From Oceanirhabdus sp. W0125-5 (GTDB lineage Bacteria > Bacillota > Clostridia > Clostridiales > Clostridiaceae): a stretch of DNA of 64,000 nucleotides. Positions 27,265 to 36,770 of this stretch are shown here, in pieces (position 1 is the first letter of the stretch; each line of letters starts with the position of its first letter). The stretch lies in NCBI RefSeq assembly GCF_027938815.1, contig NZ_CP115913.1, positions 1,460,001 through 1,524,000 of the forward strand. Reading direction: 5' to 3'. Under the pieces are notes generated by a model. That model was not told where the DNA came from. It saw only the letters and a list, made by a program, of their open reading frames with translations, and made no database searches. The position numbers and the translations under genes are program-made.

Positions 27265-27421
27265 TTTGTTTTTTGAAAAGAGTAATAATGTATTTAAATT
27301 CAATATTTTATCATAGATAAAATGAGAAAACTCTTCTTGTCCTAAAGAACAACAAAATGTAGAATCTCACGTAAGTGAGATTCATCCATCATTCTCAACT
27401 CTCAATTCTCAATTCTCAATT
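27265..27421 (+). repeat. Intergenic repeat, copy 9 (right half)
   Basis: Contains CAATATTTTATC, AAATGAGAAAAC, TTGTCCTAAAGAACAACAAAATGTAG, hairpin GAATCTCAC/GTGAGATTC and the right heptad arm ATCCATCATTCTCAACTC.... The distal arm supplies the stop codon of the histidine kinase on the other strand. Confidence 0.8.
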
Positions 27422-28990
27422 TCTTTTTAGGCTTATTAAAAATGATACTCCATTTTTTTCGTTTTGTATAGTGATTTCACCATCATGAATGTCGATTATA
27501 TTCTTAGCAATAGCAAGACCGAGTCCATAATTTCCTTTAGAACCTTTAAAGAATGGTTCAAAGATATTATCCATTACCTTAGGAGAGATATTTTCTCCAT
27601 CATTGAATATATTAACTATTAAATTATTCTTATTAGAAGTAAACGTAATTGATACTTCAGTTTTAGCATATCGTAGCGAATTATCTATGATATTTTCAAA
27701 AACTACTTTTAATTGATCTGATATTCCATCGATAATGCAGTCAAATAAATCTTCTTTAAGCTGCACGTTACCTTTTTTTGCTTTAAAAGAATAGCAAACA
27801 TCATCAATTAAAGATTTTAAATTAATAGGTGTTTTTTCAATTACTTCATGTTTAGTCATATAGTTAAGTTTAGTTAAATAAAGCAGATCCTTTATTCTTT
27901 CTTGTAGACGTAAAGCTTCTGAATCAATAGTTTTTATTGAATCCTCAAGAGTACCTTTAGGAAAAATACCATCATTTACGGCTTGAGCGTAACTTCTAAT
28001 AATCATTACAGGAGTTTTTAATTCATGAGATATTTTTTGGAGCATCCATTGTTCCTGCTCATAGTTTTTTACAAGTTCACGTCTCATTCCTTCGATAGAA
28101 TATGAAAGTTCTCCTATTTCATCCATTCTATCAACTGTAAGAGGAGTATTCCAATTTCTTTCACCAATATTTTTTACAGCTATTTTAAGTTTCTTAAGAG
28201 GTTTGGTTAAGTACTTAGAAAGTAATATTCCAAGAATTAAGGCTACTAATGTACCACCTAAAAGAAATGGGAGTATATTACTTAAAATTTCATTAACAAG
28301 AGTATTAGTTGTGTTATTGGACGAATAAGTCATTATTCCTTTCAGTTTTTTTTCTGATGAATTGTACTTATCAAGGGAACTAATCATCTTTGTGGCTGTA
28401 GAACCTGAATTACTGCTTAATATATAGCTTTTGATATTGTTATATATTTTCTCTTCAGTTTTGGTTAATTTATAGTAAATAGGATATACTTTAGAATTCT
28501 TAAGTTTGAATTCATAATAATATTCCTTAGAATCTTCTTCTTGATTTTCAAATTGAGTATATACCATTTTCAAAAACTTTCTTTGATCTTTTAAAGGAAT
28601 ATCTCTGTGGATGTTTGCTCTTAAAATAAAATCAAATTCAGAATATATATGTTTAATGTATACATCTTTAAACCTGTTAGAAGATGGTAATTTGAATGTT
28701 TGAGCATTTTTGTCCTTCAGAAATATATCTTCCTTCATAGAATTTTGATTAGAGCCTTTACTTGAATCGTTGTTAGTGAATTTATTTGACTTTACTTTGC
28801 TATATAGGAATTTGCTTAAATTGAGTATTTCGGTCTCTTCGGCATATTCCATAAGGTTATACAAATCCTTTTTAAATGACGTTTTTAATGATAGAGTAAG
28901 TGTTGATGTAAACAATAGTACAAAAAATACTATGAAAGTTGTAAATATTATGGAGAACTGTACAGATAGAGAGTAGTTTTTAAACTTCAT
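27416..28990 (-). CDS. Sensor histidine kinase
   Basis: 524 residues. An N-terminal membrane segment (~12-32), an extracytoplasmic sensor of ~200 residues, and a second segment (~240-262) are followed by a HAMP region with LTKPLKKL. The HisKA box has the phospho-His in KISHELKTPV. The HATPase_c boxes are IDNSLRYA, GEGIS-like NDGENIS and GLGLAIAKNI. It overlaps its response regulator by 11 nt. Its stop codon (27418-27416) lies in a repeat element, so the original C-terminus may have been altered. The signal is unknown. Confidence 0.9.
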   Translation of the reverse strand: MKFKNYSLSVQFSIIFTTFIVFFVLLFTSTLTLSLKTSFKKDLYNLMEYAEETEILNLSKFLYSKVKSNKFTNNDSSKGSNQNSMKEDIFLKDKNAQTFKLPSSNRFKDVYIKHIYSEFDFILRANIHRDIPLKDQRKFLKMVYTQFENQEEDSKEYYYEFKLKNSKVYPIYYKLTKTEEKIYNNIKSYILSSNSGSTATKMISSLDKYNSSEKKLKGIMTYSSNNTTNTLVNEILSNILPFLLGGTLVALILGILLSKYLTKPLKKLKIAVKNIGERNWNTPLTVDRMDEIGELSYSIEGMRRELVKNYEQEQWMLQKISHELKTPVMIIRSYAQAVNDGIFPKGTLEDSIKTIDSEALRLQERIKDLLYLTKLNYMTKHEVIEKTPINLKSLIDDVCYSFKAKKGNVQLKEDLFDCIIDGISDQLKVVFENIIDNSLRYAKTEVSITFTSNKNNLIVNIFNDGENISPKVMDNIFEPFFKGSKGNYGLGLAIAKNIIDIHDGEITIQNEKNGVSFLISLKRN

Positions 28991-29654
28991 TTAGCCTGTA
29001 CCCAAATCCATATATTGTTTCTAAGTTCAAATTAGAAAATTTCTTTCGTATTCTTCGTATTAAATCATCTACAACTCTATCACTTCCAAAATAGTCATTT
29101 CCCCATATTTTTAATAAAATTTGCTCTCTAGAAAAGGCTGTACCTATATTATTAAAAAGAAAATTTAATAAATCATATTCTTTTGAGGTTATTTCAATTT
29201 CAGTATCTTTAAAGAAAATCTTTCTTTTGTTCTCATCAATCCTATAATCTCCTAAAGTAAGTGTCTCTGATTTTTTTTGGGAAATACTTGTTGAGTATAC
29301 TCTTTTAAGAAGTTTTTTTGTTCTAATAATAAGTTCAATTGGTAAAAATGGTTTAGCTAGATAATCATCGCTTCCCATCTCTAGTCCAATAACTCTATCT
29401 ATATCTTTATCTCTAGCAGATATAAAGATAACAGGTGTATTTTCATTTTTATTTTTAATCTTTTTAATTAATTCAAATCCATCACAATCAGGAAGCATTA
29501 TATCTAATATCCATAAATCAGGTTCATCGTTTATATGATCTAATACTTCAGAACCAGTGAGAAAGGATTTTATATTCCAACCTTCTTGCCTTAGGTAAGT
29601 AGATAATATTGTATTCAGATCTTTTTCATCCTCAACTAAATATATTGAGTACAT
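28980..29654 (-). CDS. OmpR/PhoB-family response regulator
   Basis: 224 residues. The receiver domain has the acidic pocket (Glu8/Asp9), phospho-acceptor Asp51 in LWILDIMLPD, and Lys in YLAKPF (~102). The C-terminal winged helix (~128-224) ends FSNLNLETIYGFGYRLNEV. It pairs with the histidine kinase that overlaps its 3' end. The start ATG has AGGAGCG upstream. The intergenic region to the divergent methyltransferase may hold its targets. Confidence 0.93.
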   Translation of the reverse strand: MYSIYLVEDEKDLNTILSTYLRQEGWNIKSFLTGSEVLDHINDEPDLWILDIMLPDCDGFELIKKIKNKNENTPVIFISARDKDIDRVIGLEMGSDDYLAKPFLPIELIIRTKKLLKRVYSTSISQKKSETLTLGDYRIDENKRKIFFKDTEIEITSKEYDLLNFLFNNIGTAFSREQILLKIWGNDYFGSDRVVDDLIRRIRKKFSNLNLETIYGFGYRLNEV

Positions 29655-29910
29655 ATTCTTTCGCTCCTTTGAGAATAATTTTAATAATATATAATTAACT
29701 AAATTTTGTTAACATATGTATTTTAAACATCTAATGTTTTTAGGTAGTTTAAAATGAAATATGGTTACAAAATTTTATTCAATAATAGTAACATAAGTAA
29801 CAATCATTACTTGGACAAAGTAGTATAATATAAACATAATTTTATTATACCAAGAAAAAGGTGTTTATTTTTGAAAAATATTATGTGAAATTATGTGAGA
29901 GGTGATAGAG

Positions 29911-30621
29911 ATGAAGTTTTATGATATATTAAGTAAATATTATGATACAATTTTTCCCTTTAGTAAGATCAAAAAAGAGTTTCTTATGGAGGAATTCAGT
30001 AATCAAGAAAGAATACTTGATGTTGCATGTGGAAGTGGTACTTATTCCCTAGAACTTGATGAAGAAGGAAAAAAAGTTACAGCTATAGATCTTGATGAAA
30101 AGATGGTAGAACTATTAAGAAAAAAGAAAATACCAAGTAGTAAAGTTTCAGAAATGGTCATGGATATGACAAAGATTAAAGAATTAAATCAAGAGTTTGA
30201 TGGTATTTTTTGTATAGGAAACTCACTTGTTCATTTACCAAATAAAAAGGTTATAGCTGATTTTATTGATGATTGTTATGACGTTTTAAGTGAAAATGGA
30301 AAAATGATAATACAAGTGATAAATTACGATAAAATTTTAAAAGATAATATGAAGGGATTGCCTGATATAGTTAGAGATGAAGGTGGACTTAAATTTATTA
30401 GAGATTATATTATGAAAAATAATGGAAACATAGAATTTAAAGGAACAATAAAATTTCATAGTGGAGAAGAATACGTAAATTCAGTTGAACTTGTACCGAT
30501 TCTTAAAGATGAACTACAAGCGTGCTTTAAGAGATTTGAAAAAGTTACTTTCTATGGGGGATTTGATAAGAAACCATGGAGTTTAGCAACCTTGCCTACA
30601 GTAATAGTTGCTGAAAAATAA
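29911..30621 (+). CDS. Class I SAM-dependent methyltransferase
   Basis: 236 residues. Motif I is LDVACGSGTYSL (~36-47). The acidic ribose-binding residue lies in VTAIDLDEKMVE, and the post-II segment is FDGIFCIGNSLVHLPNK. This is a ubiE/COQ5-like small-molecule methyltransferase fold. I chose the ATG at 29911 behind GAGAGGTGAT; a GTG 9 nt upstream sits inside that site. The substrate is unknown. Confidence 0.85.
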   Translation: MKFYDILSKYYDTIFPFSKIKKEFLMEEFSNQERILDVACGSGTYSLELDEEGKKVTAIDLDEKMVELLRKKKIPSSKVSEMVMDMTKIKELNQEFDGIFCIGNSLVHLPNKKVIADFIDDCYDVLSENGKMIIQVINYDKILKDNMKGLPDIVRDEGGLKFIRDYIMKNNGNIEFKGTIKFHSGEEYVNSVELVPILKDELQACFKRFEKVTFYGGFDKKPWSLATLPTVIVAEK

Positions 30622-30732
30622 CAATTTGATGTATAATAGATACTTAGATAAAGATATATAAAGAGTTGAATAAATACATTTGTATTCTACTTCATAATAG
30701 AGAAACATTATGACATAAAACATAACTGAACA

Positions 30733-30968
30733 GTTGAAAGTGGAAAGTGGAAAACGATGGAGGTTTTGCTCTGCAAAACTATATTTTATTGTTCTATAGA
30801 ACAATAGAGGTTTACTCATTTTATCTTTAGATAAAATATTGTAATTTAGAATACAAGGTTTCATTAAGATGAAACGAGTGAACTATTCTTGTCCGAAGAA
30901 CAATATGATTAAAATTTCTCGAAGAGAAATATCCTACGTTTTCAACTTTCAATTTTCCACTTTCAATT
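30733..30968 (-). repeat. Intergenic repeat, copy 10 (complete, inverted; subfamily B)
   Basis: Nearly the same as copy 6, in the same orientation: GGTTTTGCTCTGCAAAACT, TTTTATCTTTAGATAAAA, GGTTTCATTAAGATGAAAC and AAAATTTCTCGAAGAGAAAT. The arms are GTTGAAAGTGGAAAGTGG... and the reverse. The flanks match copy 6 beyond the arms (AGAGAAACATTATGACATAA; GCTTTTAGAAAGCGCAATGG). Confidence 0.88.
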
Positions 30969-31070
30969 TGCTTTTAGAAAGCGCAATGGTTTTTTATTAT
31001 GGAACAAGATTTGGTGTAATTAGCTTATTCAATCTAGATAGATAAAAGGAAGAGCGTGGTGTAAATAAGC

Positions 31071-32096
31071 ATGAAAGATAAAGTAACTATATTAGCTATT
31101 GAATCAAGTTGTGATGAAACAGCTGCAGCAGTAGTTGTTAATGGAAGAGAGGTTCTATCAAATGTAATATCATCTCAAATTGATGTTCATGAAAAGTTTG
31201 GTGGTGTAGTACCTGAAGTTGCTTCAAGAAAGCATATAGAGGGAATTTCAGCAGTGGTTCAGAAGGCATTAGATGAAGCGAAGATAAAACTGGAAGATGT
31301 TGATGCTGTAGGAGTTACATATGGACCAGGATTAGTAGGAGCGTTATTAGTCGGGTTGCAATACGCTAAAGGTTTAGCATATTCACTTAATGTACCTTTA
31401 ATAGGTGTAAATCATATAGAGGGACATATTTGCGCAAATTTTATAGAGCATAAAAATCTTGAACCACCATTTGTTTGTCTTGTTGTATCAGGTGGACACA
31501 CATTTATTGTATACATGAAAGATTATGGTGAATTTGAGGTCATAAGTAAAACAAGAGACGATGCTGCAGGTGAAGCTTTTGATAAGGTAGCAAGAGCAAT
31601 AGGCCTTGGATATCCAGGTGGACCAAAGATAGATAAAATATCAAAAGAGGGGAATGAGGATGCTATTATATTCCCAAGAGCAAAAATGGATGATAAAAAC
31701 TCATTAGATTTTTCATTCAGTGGAGTTAAATCAGCTGTACTTAATTATTTAAATAAAATGAATATGAAGAATGAAGAAATAAATAAGGCTGATGTAGCTG
31801 CTTCATTCCAAAAAGCTGTTGTTGGAGTGTTAGTTGATAATGCTATAAAAGCTTGTGAAATGAAGAAAGTAAATAAAATAGCTATTGCCGGAGGCGTTGC
31901 AGCAAATTCCTGTTTAAGAGAGACCATGGAGAGGGAATGTAAAAAACATAATATTGATGTTTTATTCCCACCTATGGTACTTTGTACAGACAATGCAGCA
32001 ATGATAGGGAGTGCAGCTTATTATGAATACCAAGCTGGAAGAGAAGCGGCTATAGATATTAATGCTATACCTAATCTGAAACTTGGAGAAAGATAG
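31071..32096 (+). CDS. tsaD: TsaD, tRNA N6-adenosine threonylcarbamoyltransferase
   Basis: 341 residues, Kae1/Qri7 ASKHA fold. The N-terminal [12 protein letters not shown] and [12 protein letters not shown] motifs are present. His115 and His119 in NHIEGH bind the metal, and the later [10 protein letters not shown] and [13 protein letters not shown] are typical. It transfers the threonylcarbamoyl group to A37 with TsaB and TsaE, encoded at the left end of the window. The ribosome site is weak (GGAAGAGCG). A repeat lies on each side, so it is monocistronic. Confidence 0.96.
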   Translation: MKDKVTILAIESSCDETAAAVVVNGREVLSNVISSQIDVHEKFGGVVPEVASRKHIEGISAVVQKALDEAKIKLEDVDAVGVTYGPGLVGALLVGLQYAKGLAYSLNVPLIGVNHIEGHICANFIEHKNLEPPFVCLVVSGGHTFIVYMKDYGEFEVISKTRDDAAGEAFDKVARAIGLGYPGGPKIDKISKEGNEDAIIFPRAKMDDKNSLDFSFSGVKSAVLNYLNKMNMKNEEINKADVAASFQKAVVGVLVDNAIKACEMKKVNKIAIAGGVAANSCLRETMERECKKHNIDVLFPPMVLCTDNAAMIGSAAYYEYQAGREAAIDINAIPNLKLGER

Positions 32097-32107
32097 GAGT
32101 AAAAGAT

Positions 32108-32232
32108 AATGGAGAATGGAGAATGGAGAACGATGGACATTTCTCTTCGAGAAATTTTAATTATATTGTTCCTTGGATAATAGGTGTTTACTTGTTTCAG
32201 TTTTAATGAAACATTGTACTTGAAGCTCAACA
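32108..32232 (+). repeat. Intergenic repeat, copy 11, left half
   Basis: Heptads, TTTCTCTTCGAGAAA, TATTGTTCCTTGG, GTTTCAG...ATGAAAC, ATTGTACTTGA. The right half resumes at 32398 after ~165 bp of other sequence. Confidence 0.83.
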
Positions 32233-32314
32233 TTTTTCCATTGATAAAACCAGAAAATATATTTTCTAAAAAATATAACCCTTTGTTGATTTGAATGACA
32301 ATGATATATTTAAG

Positions 32315-32358
32315 CAGAAAAAAGTTGGTCACATTTTTATGTAACCAACTTTTTATAT
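32315..32358. terminator. Bidirectional terminator inside the split repeat
   Basis: AAAGTTGGTCACAT, loop TTTT, ATGTAACCAACTTT, with one mismatch and A/T runs on both sides. It lies between converging tsaD and the AI-2E transporter gene. Confidence 0.8.
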
Positions 32359-32397
32359 TTCTAAAAGTTAGAGTTATTGAAAAATAGTAAAGAACAT

Positions 32398-32541
32398 ATT
32401 GTATGGAAAATACAATATTTTATCTAAAGATAAAATAAATAAAATAAAACCTCCTTGTCCTAAAGAACAATAAAATGTAGGTTCTGACCTAAGTCAGAAC
32501 CATCCATCATTCTCCATTCTCCATTTTCAATTATCCATTTG
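32398..32541 (+). repeat. Intergenic repeat, copy 11, right half
   Basis: AATACAATATTTTATCTAAAGATAAAAT..., CCTTGTCCTAAAGAACAATAAAATGTAG, hairpin GGTTCTGACCTAAGTCAGAACC and the right arm CATCCATCATTCTCCATT.... Confidence 0.85.
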
Positions 32542-32562
32542 TTTAACGGTTTGTCTTGTGTT

Positions 32563-33708
32563 TTAAGTTTCAATGTCCTCACTGGAAAGCTTTTTTGTTT
32601 TATTAATGCGACCTTCCAGGAATCTTTCAAAATTACTCCTTAAAATGGCTACTATAGGAACACTTACAAACATACCTAATATTCCAAAGGCTGCTCCTCC
32701 GATAATTATAGCTATAATAACCACTAATGGGTCAAGACCAACAGAATCACCAAGGATTTTAGGTCCGATTAGCCATCCATCAAGCTGTTGTAATACGATT
32801 ATAAATATGAGAACACCAAGGCCTTTTTCCCATTGACCAGATGCTAAGAGAGCTATTAGGGCTGATGGGAACATTCCTATAAATGGTCCGAAATAAGGAA
32901 TCATATTAGTTATTCCTACTATGAAACTTATTAACAATGCAAATGGGATTTTCATTAAACTTAATCCAATAAAGCAAAGCACAGCGATAATAAAGGAATC
33001 TAAAGATTTACCCACTATGTACTTTGAAAACACTTCATGTATTTCTCGCACGTTAAAAAGTAAACTATCGTACCTTTTTTCAGGAAGTAAAGATTTTAAA
33101 GTTCTATTAGTATAGTTAGTTAGTCTTTCTTTATCTTTTAAAACATACATTGAAATAATCAGTCCAAAAATTAGTTTCATCAATGAGGTAGTTATGGACA
33201 TTACAGTTGATACTGTAACATTTACTCCTGACACTATAGATGTAAATGAATCAGAAATTGCTGATGAGAATGTTCCAATTATTTTCGTTAGATTAGAGTT
33301 TAAATCGAATTCTCGTATGAATTCAATGTTAACAAATGACTCTTGAAGAGATTTAACAATATTTATGATTTCTTCTTCAGGAGGAATTAAATCTATCAAT
33401 TCTTGAATACTTCTGCCTATTTCCGGAATTAAACTTGTAAAGAGTGCAGCAATGGTTCCAAATAAAATTGCATACACGATAACTAAGGATAAAACTCTAG
33501 GAACTTTAATTTTTTTCTCAATATAAGAAAGTGGAAAGTTCATAAGATACGCTATAGCAAGTCCCCAAATAATGGTGCTTAAGCTTGGAAGAAAAGAAGT
33601 AATGGCACTTGCAATTCCTTCAAAATTATCTATAACTTTATATAATATTAGAGAAATTATAATTAAAGGTAAGAATTCTATAAATGGAATATGTTTTTTT
33701 TTGAACAA
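32563..33708 (-). CDS. AI-2E family transporter
   Basis: 381 residues with about eight membrane segments in the family pattern. There are two N-terminal pairs (~12-32, ~38-60), a long mid region with VSGVNVTVSTVMSITTSLMKLIFGLIISMYVL-like helices, and the conserved C-terminal block (GITNMIPYFGPFIGMFPSAL, QQLDGWLIGPKILGDSVGLDP and GGAAFGILGMFVSVP). Despite the name, transport of autoinducer-2 is shown for few members. The start is TTG 6 nt after a GGGGGGG ribosome site. Confidence 0.88.
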   Translation of the reverse strand: MFKKKHIPFIEFLPLIIISLILYKVIDNFEGIASAITSFLPSLSTIIWGLAIAYLMNFPLSYIEKKIKVPRVLSLVIVYAILFGTIAALFTSLIPEIGRSIQELIDLIPPEEEIINIVKSLQESFVNIEFIREFDLNSNLTKIIGTFSSAISDSFTSIVSGVNVTVSTVMSITTSLMKLIFGLIISMYVLKDKERLTNYTNRTLKSLLPEKRYDSLLFNVREIHEVFSKYIVGKSLDSFIIAVLCFIGLSLMKIPFALLISFIVGITNMIPYFGPFIGMFPSALIALLASGQWEKGLGVLIFIIVLQQLDGWLIGPKILGDSVGLDPLVVIIAIIIGGAAFGILGMFVSVPIVAILRSNFERFLEGRINKTKKLSSEDIET

Positions 33709-34010
33709 TCAAATCCCCCCCATAATCTATTACTAAAAATTGTATATTATAATATTTAACTGTAATTATTATAATTATACCAAAAAAACATAAAAACATC
33801 TTTTTAATTTATTGTTAAAATTCTCAAATATAAAATTTAAAGAAAATCTATGTATTTATTGATGAAAAATGAAATTTATTAAAATCAAATTTTAAAATTT
33901 TTCAGGAAATATTAAAAATAATGGGTTGTCTATTGAAAATATTGGAATTATATGATAGCCTAAGATTGTGAAGCAATATTAAGGGAATCTAAATAAAAGG
34001 AGGATACATA

Positions 34011-36059
34011 ATGTTTGATTTTAATGAATATTATAGAGATTTAAATGTTAAGCATGAAGAACAGCTAAATGAAACATTAAAAGTTATTAAAAAGATTAAA
34101 GATGAGACGGAGAAATGCAGTTGTAATTGCGGTGATTATGGTAAGTTCTTTTCACATACTGCAGGGGTTATTTTAGAATTATGTGAACATGAAAGAGAAC
34201 TTAATGAAGAGTATTTCAAAAGTAAAACTTTTGATGAATTACTTGAGCAAAATCACAAAATATATAGACATTATACTAACGAGGCTTACGAGACAAGTTA
34301 TGCAAATCCGGCATACTGTGTAAGCGTTTTTGGTGAAGATATTGGACAAATATTATGTTACTTTTATATGAGATTTGTAAATTATATTGAGTATGCATAT
34401 AAACATAAAAGATTTAAAATGGCTAAAAATAATGAATTATTTATAGAAGTATTTAATCTTCTAAAATGTGATAATCAGTGGGAAGTTAGTGAATTAAAGG
34501 AAAAGGTAATAAAAGATACTAAAATTAACTTAAACGAAAGACTTAAGATGGATTTAATCGAAAGATTATCACCAGAAGTTTCTTATTATGTTGATATGAT
34601 AAAGAGTGAGGATCTTAATGATTTAAGATACCTTTTCAAATATGGTAAATTTATTGATAAAAACGAGATAAAAACTGCAGAATTCTATAATAAATATGAT
34701 AGTGAAAAAATAAAGAAGATAGCGGATACATATACTGAAGGATTCAGAAAAGGATTTGTAAGAGATAACAAAGACTTATCTAAGAAACAAAATGTCCAAC
34801 TAAGATTTAATGCAGGTCAAGAAATGATGATGAAAGAAGCTATTAAAAACTTTGAGGATATGGGCTTAAAGTGTATTATTGGAAATGTTACTTCAACTGA
34901 ACCAAATAAGCAGATGCCATATGATCATAGATTTGACAATGCTTTATATTTGGATAAAGAGTTTGTTGATATGAGAATAAAGGCTTTTGAAGATGTTACA
35001 GAGGAAATCCAAGATACTTTAAGAGGATTTGCAGGTCCAGCTGTTGTTGAGACATTTGGGGAGAAGCCTTTCTCACCAGAAAGTAAAAAAGAATGTCTTA
35101 AGCTTAATGATGATCAATCACAATTATTCAATACTTTAAGTGGAACTATGCAGCAGATTCAATCAAAATATATGCCAAGAAGTGAATATAGCTTTACAAT
35201 AATTGCATTCCCAGTACCTGAAATTGGAGAAAACTTTGAAGAAATATTTGAAGATACATGTGAAGTTAACATGCTTGACAGCGATAAATATGAGCGAATT
35301 CAACAACACATTATTGATGCTTTAGATAAAGGTGAATATATTCATGTAAAAGGTAAGGGAACAAATGAAACTGATATAATGGTTAAGAATCAGAAGATTA
35401 ACAACCCTGAAAAAGAGACAAACTATGTTAACTGTGTAGCTGATGTTAACATTCCAGTTGGAGAAGTATTTACATCTCCACAATTAACTGGAACAAATGG
35501 TGTTCTGCATGTTGAAGAAGTATATTTAAGAGAATTAAAATTCGAAAACTTAAAGATTACATTTAAAGACGGATATATTGATGAATATACTTGTTCAAAC
35601 TTTGATAATGAAGAAGATAATAAAAAATATATTCAAGAGAACTTAATGTTCCCTCATAAGACTCTTCCTTTAGGAGAATTTGCTATAGGGACTAACACAA
35701 CAGCATATGTTATGGCAAATAAACATGAAATCTTAAATATATTACCAATCTTAATTGTTGAAAAGATGGGACCACACTTTGCAATTGGAGATACATGCTT
35801 CTCATGGTCAGAAGATGTAGCTGTTTATAATCCTACTGATGGAAAAGAGATAATTGCAAGAGATAATGAAAAATCTATCTTAAGAAAGACTAACTTAAAA
35901 GAAGCATATACTCAATGTCATACAGATATTACGCTTCCATATGAGGGATTAGACTTTATTGCAGCAATTACTGAAAGTGGAGAAAAAATTGAAATCATCA
36001 AAGATGGTAGATTTGTTTTAAAAGGAACTGAAGAATTAAATAAACCATTCGAAAAATAA
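34011..36059 (+). CDS. M29-like aminopeptidase
   Basis: 682 residues. The C-terminal ~250 residues carry M29 (thermophilic aminopeptidase) features: PVGEVFTSP with a metal-binding Glu (~485), LHVEEVYL, LGEFAIGTN (~560) and a late HFAIGDTCFSW with the His and Asp ligands. The N-terminal ~400 residues are an extension not found in short AmpS/AmpT enzymes and include a Cys pair (KCSCNC, ~36-41). It is probably a cytoplasmic peptidase supplying amino acids. The ribosome site AAAGGAGGAT is strong. A hairpin terminator follows. Confidence 0.75.
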   Translation: MFDFNEYYRDLNVKHEEQLNETLKVIKKIKDETEKCSCNCGDYGKFFSHTAGVILELCEHERELNEEYFKSKTFDELLEQNHKIYRHYTNEAYETSYANPAYCVSVFGEDIGQILCYFYMRFVNYIEYAYKHKRFKMAKNNELFIEVFNLLKCDNQWEVSELKEKVIKDTKINLNERLKMDLIERLSPEVSYYVDMIKSEDLNDLRYLFKYGKFIDKNEIKTAEFYNKYDSEKIKKIADTYTEGFRKGFVRDNKDLSKKQNVQLRFNAGQEMMMKEAIKNFEDMGLKCIIGNVTSTEPNKQMPYDHRFDNALYLDKEFVDMRIKAFEDVTEEIQDTLRGFAGPAVVETFGEKPFSPESKKECLKLNDDQSQLFNTLSGTMQQIQSKYMPRSEYSFTIIAFPVPEIGENFEEIFEDTCEVNMLDSDKYERIQQHIIDALDKGEYIHVKGKGTNETDIMVKNQKINNPEKETNYVNCVADVNIPVGEVFTSPQLTGTNGVLHVEEVYLRELKFENLKITFKDGYIDEYTCSNFDNEEDNKKYIQENLMFPHKTLPLGEFAIGTNTTAYVMANKHEILNILPILIVEKMGPHFAIGDTCFSWSEDVAVYNPTDGKEIIARDNEKSILRKTNLKEAYTQCHTDITLPYEGLDFIAAITESGEKIEIIKDGRFVLKGTEELNKPFEK

Positions 36060-36074
36060 ATATAATAATTAAAT

Positions 36075-36124
36075 AAGCCGGCTGTACAGATTCCTAAGGA
36101 ATCTCTACAAATGCCGGCTTTTAA
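36075..36124 (+). terminator. Branched hairpin terminator
   Basis: The outer stem AAGCCGGC/GCCGGCTT encloses an inner AGATTCC/GGAATCT hairpin and is followed by TTTTAAA. Confidence 0.75.
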
Positions 36125-36139
36125 ATAGGGTGATTTAAA

Positions 36140-36583
36140 ATGAGGGCAATTCTTGTAAATGATTGTAAATTAGAAAATTTGATAATGAAGGATCTCTTGA
36201 ATGGTTTAGGGGTTGAAGGGCATATTGCTGATGAACTTCAGGTATTTGAAGCAGTAAAAGATTTAAAACCAGATGTTGTTTTTGTTAATCTTGTGATGAA
36301 ATATTTTTCGGGAAATATAATTGCAAAGAATATAAAGAAGTTATCAAAAAACACTATTTGTGTGCTATGTTCATCTAATGAAGAAGAACTAGAGGTTTAT
36401 AAAAATCAAGTTGATTATGTGTTGGTAACGCCAATTGACAAAGAAAAATTAATTAGTATTATTACACAGAATAGAAGAAATGATGATATTTCCTCATGTG
36501 CACAATGTGGAGAAATATTAACAGATAATTTGAGTTGTGCAAAATTTTGTCCTTTCTGTGGAGGAAAACTGATAAAACCGTAA
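36140..36583 (+). CDS. Pseudo-receiver domain fused to a zinc ribbon
   Basis: 147 residues. Residues 1-110 follow the CheY-like fold (MRAILVNDC, PDVVFVNLVM and the Thr/Ser in LCSSN), but the phospho-acceptor Asp is replaced by Asn50. The C-terminus has two CX2C knuckles (C120/C123 and C137/C140). Asn at that position should prevent phosphorylation, so the protein may signal constitutively or bind another ligand. The terminator at 36075 separates it from the upstream gene. The stop codon overlaps the start of a repeat (TAATGGAG). Confidence 0.75.
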   Translation: MRAILVNDCKLENLIMKDLLNGLGVEGHIADELQVFEAVKDLKPDVVFVNLVMKYFSGNIIAKNIKKLSKNTICVLCSSNEEELEVYKNQVDYVLVTPIDKEKLISIITQNRRNDDISSCAQCGEILTDNLSCAKFCPFCGGKLIKP

Positions 36584-36702
36584 TGGAGAATGTATAATGT
36601 ATAATGGAGAATGATGGATATTTCACTCCGTGAAATTTTAATTGTATTGTTCCTTGTACAATAATGGGTTCGCTCGTTTCATTTGGAATGAAACATTGTA
36701 GC
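36582..36702 (+). repeat. Intergenic repeat, copy 12, left half
   Basis: Heptads AATGGAGAATGTATAATG..., hairpin TTTCACTCCGTGAAA, TATTGTTCCTTG, CTCGTTTCATTTGGAATGAAACATTGTA. The matching right half is 1 kb away at 37745, beyond the racemase gene. Confidence 0.83.
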
Positions 36703-36770
36703 CTAAAATTTATATCTAATTGAATAAACTTATATGCATTAGCTGATTATAGTATAATTATAATCAGTTT

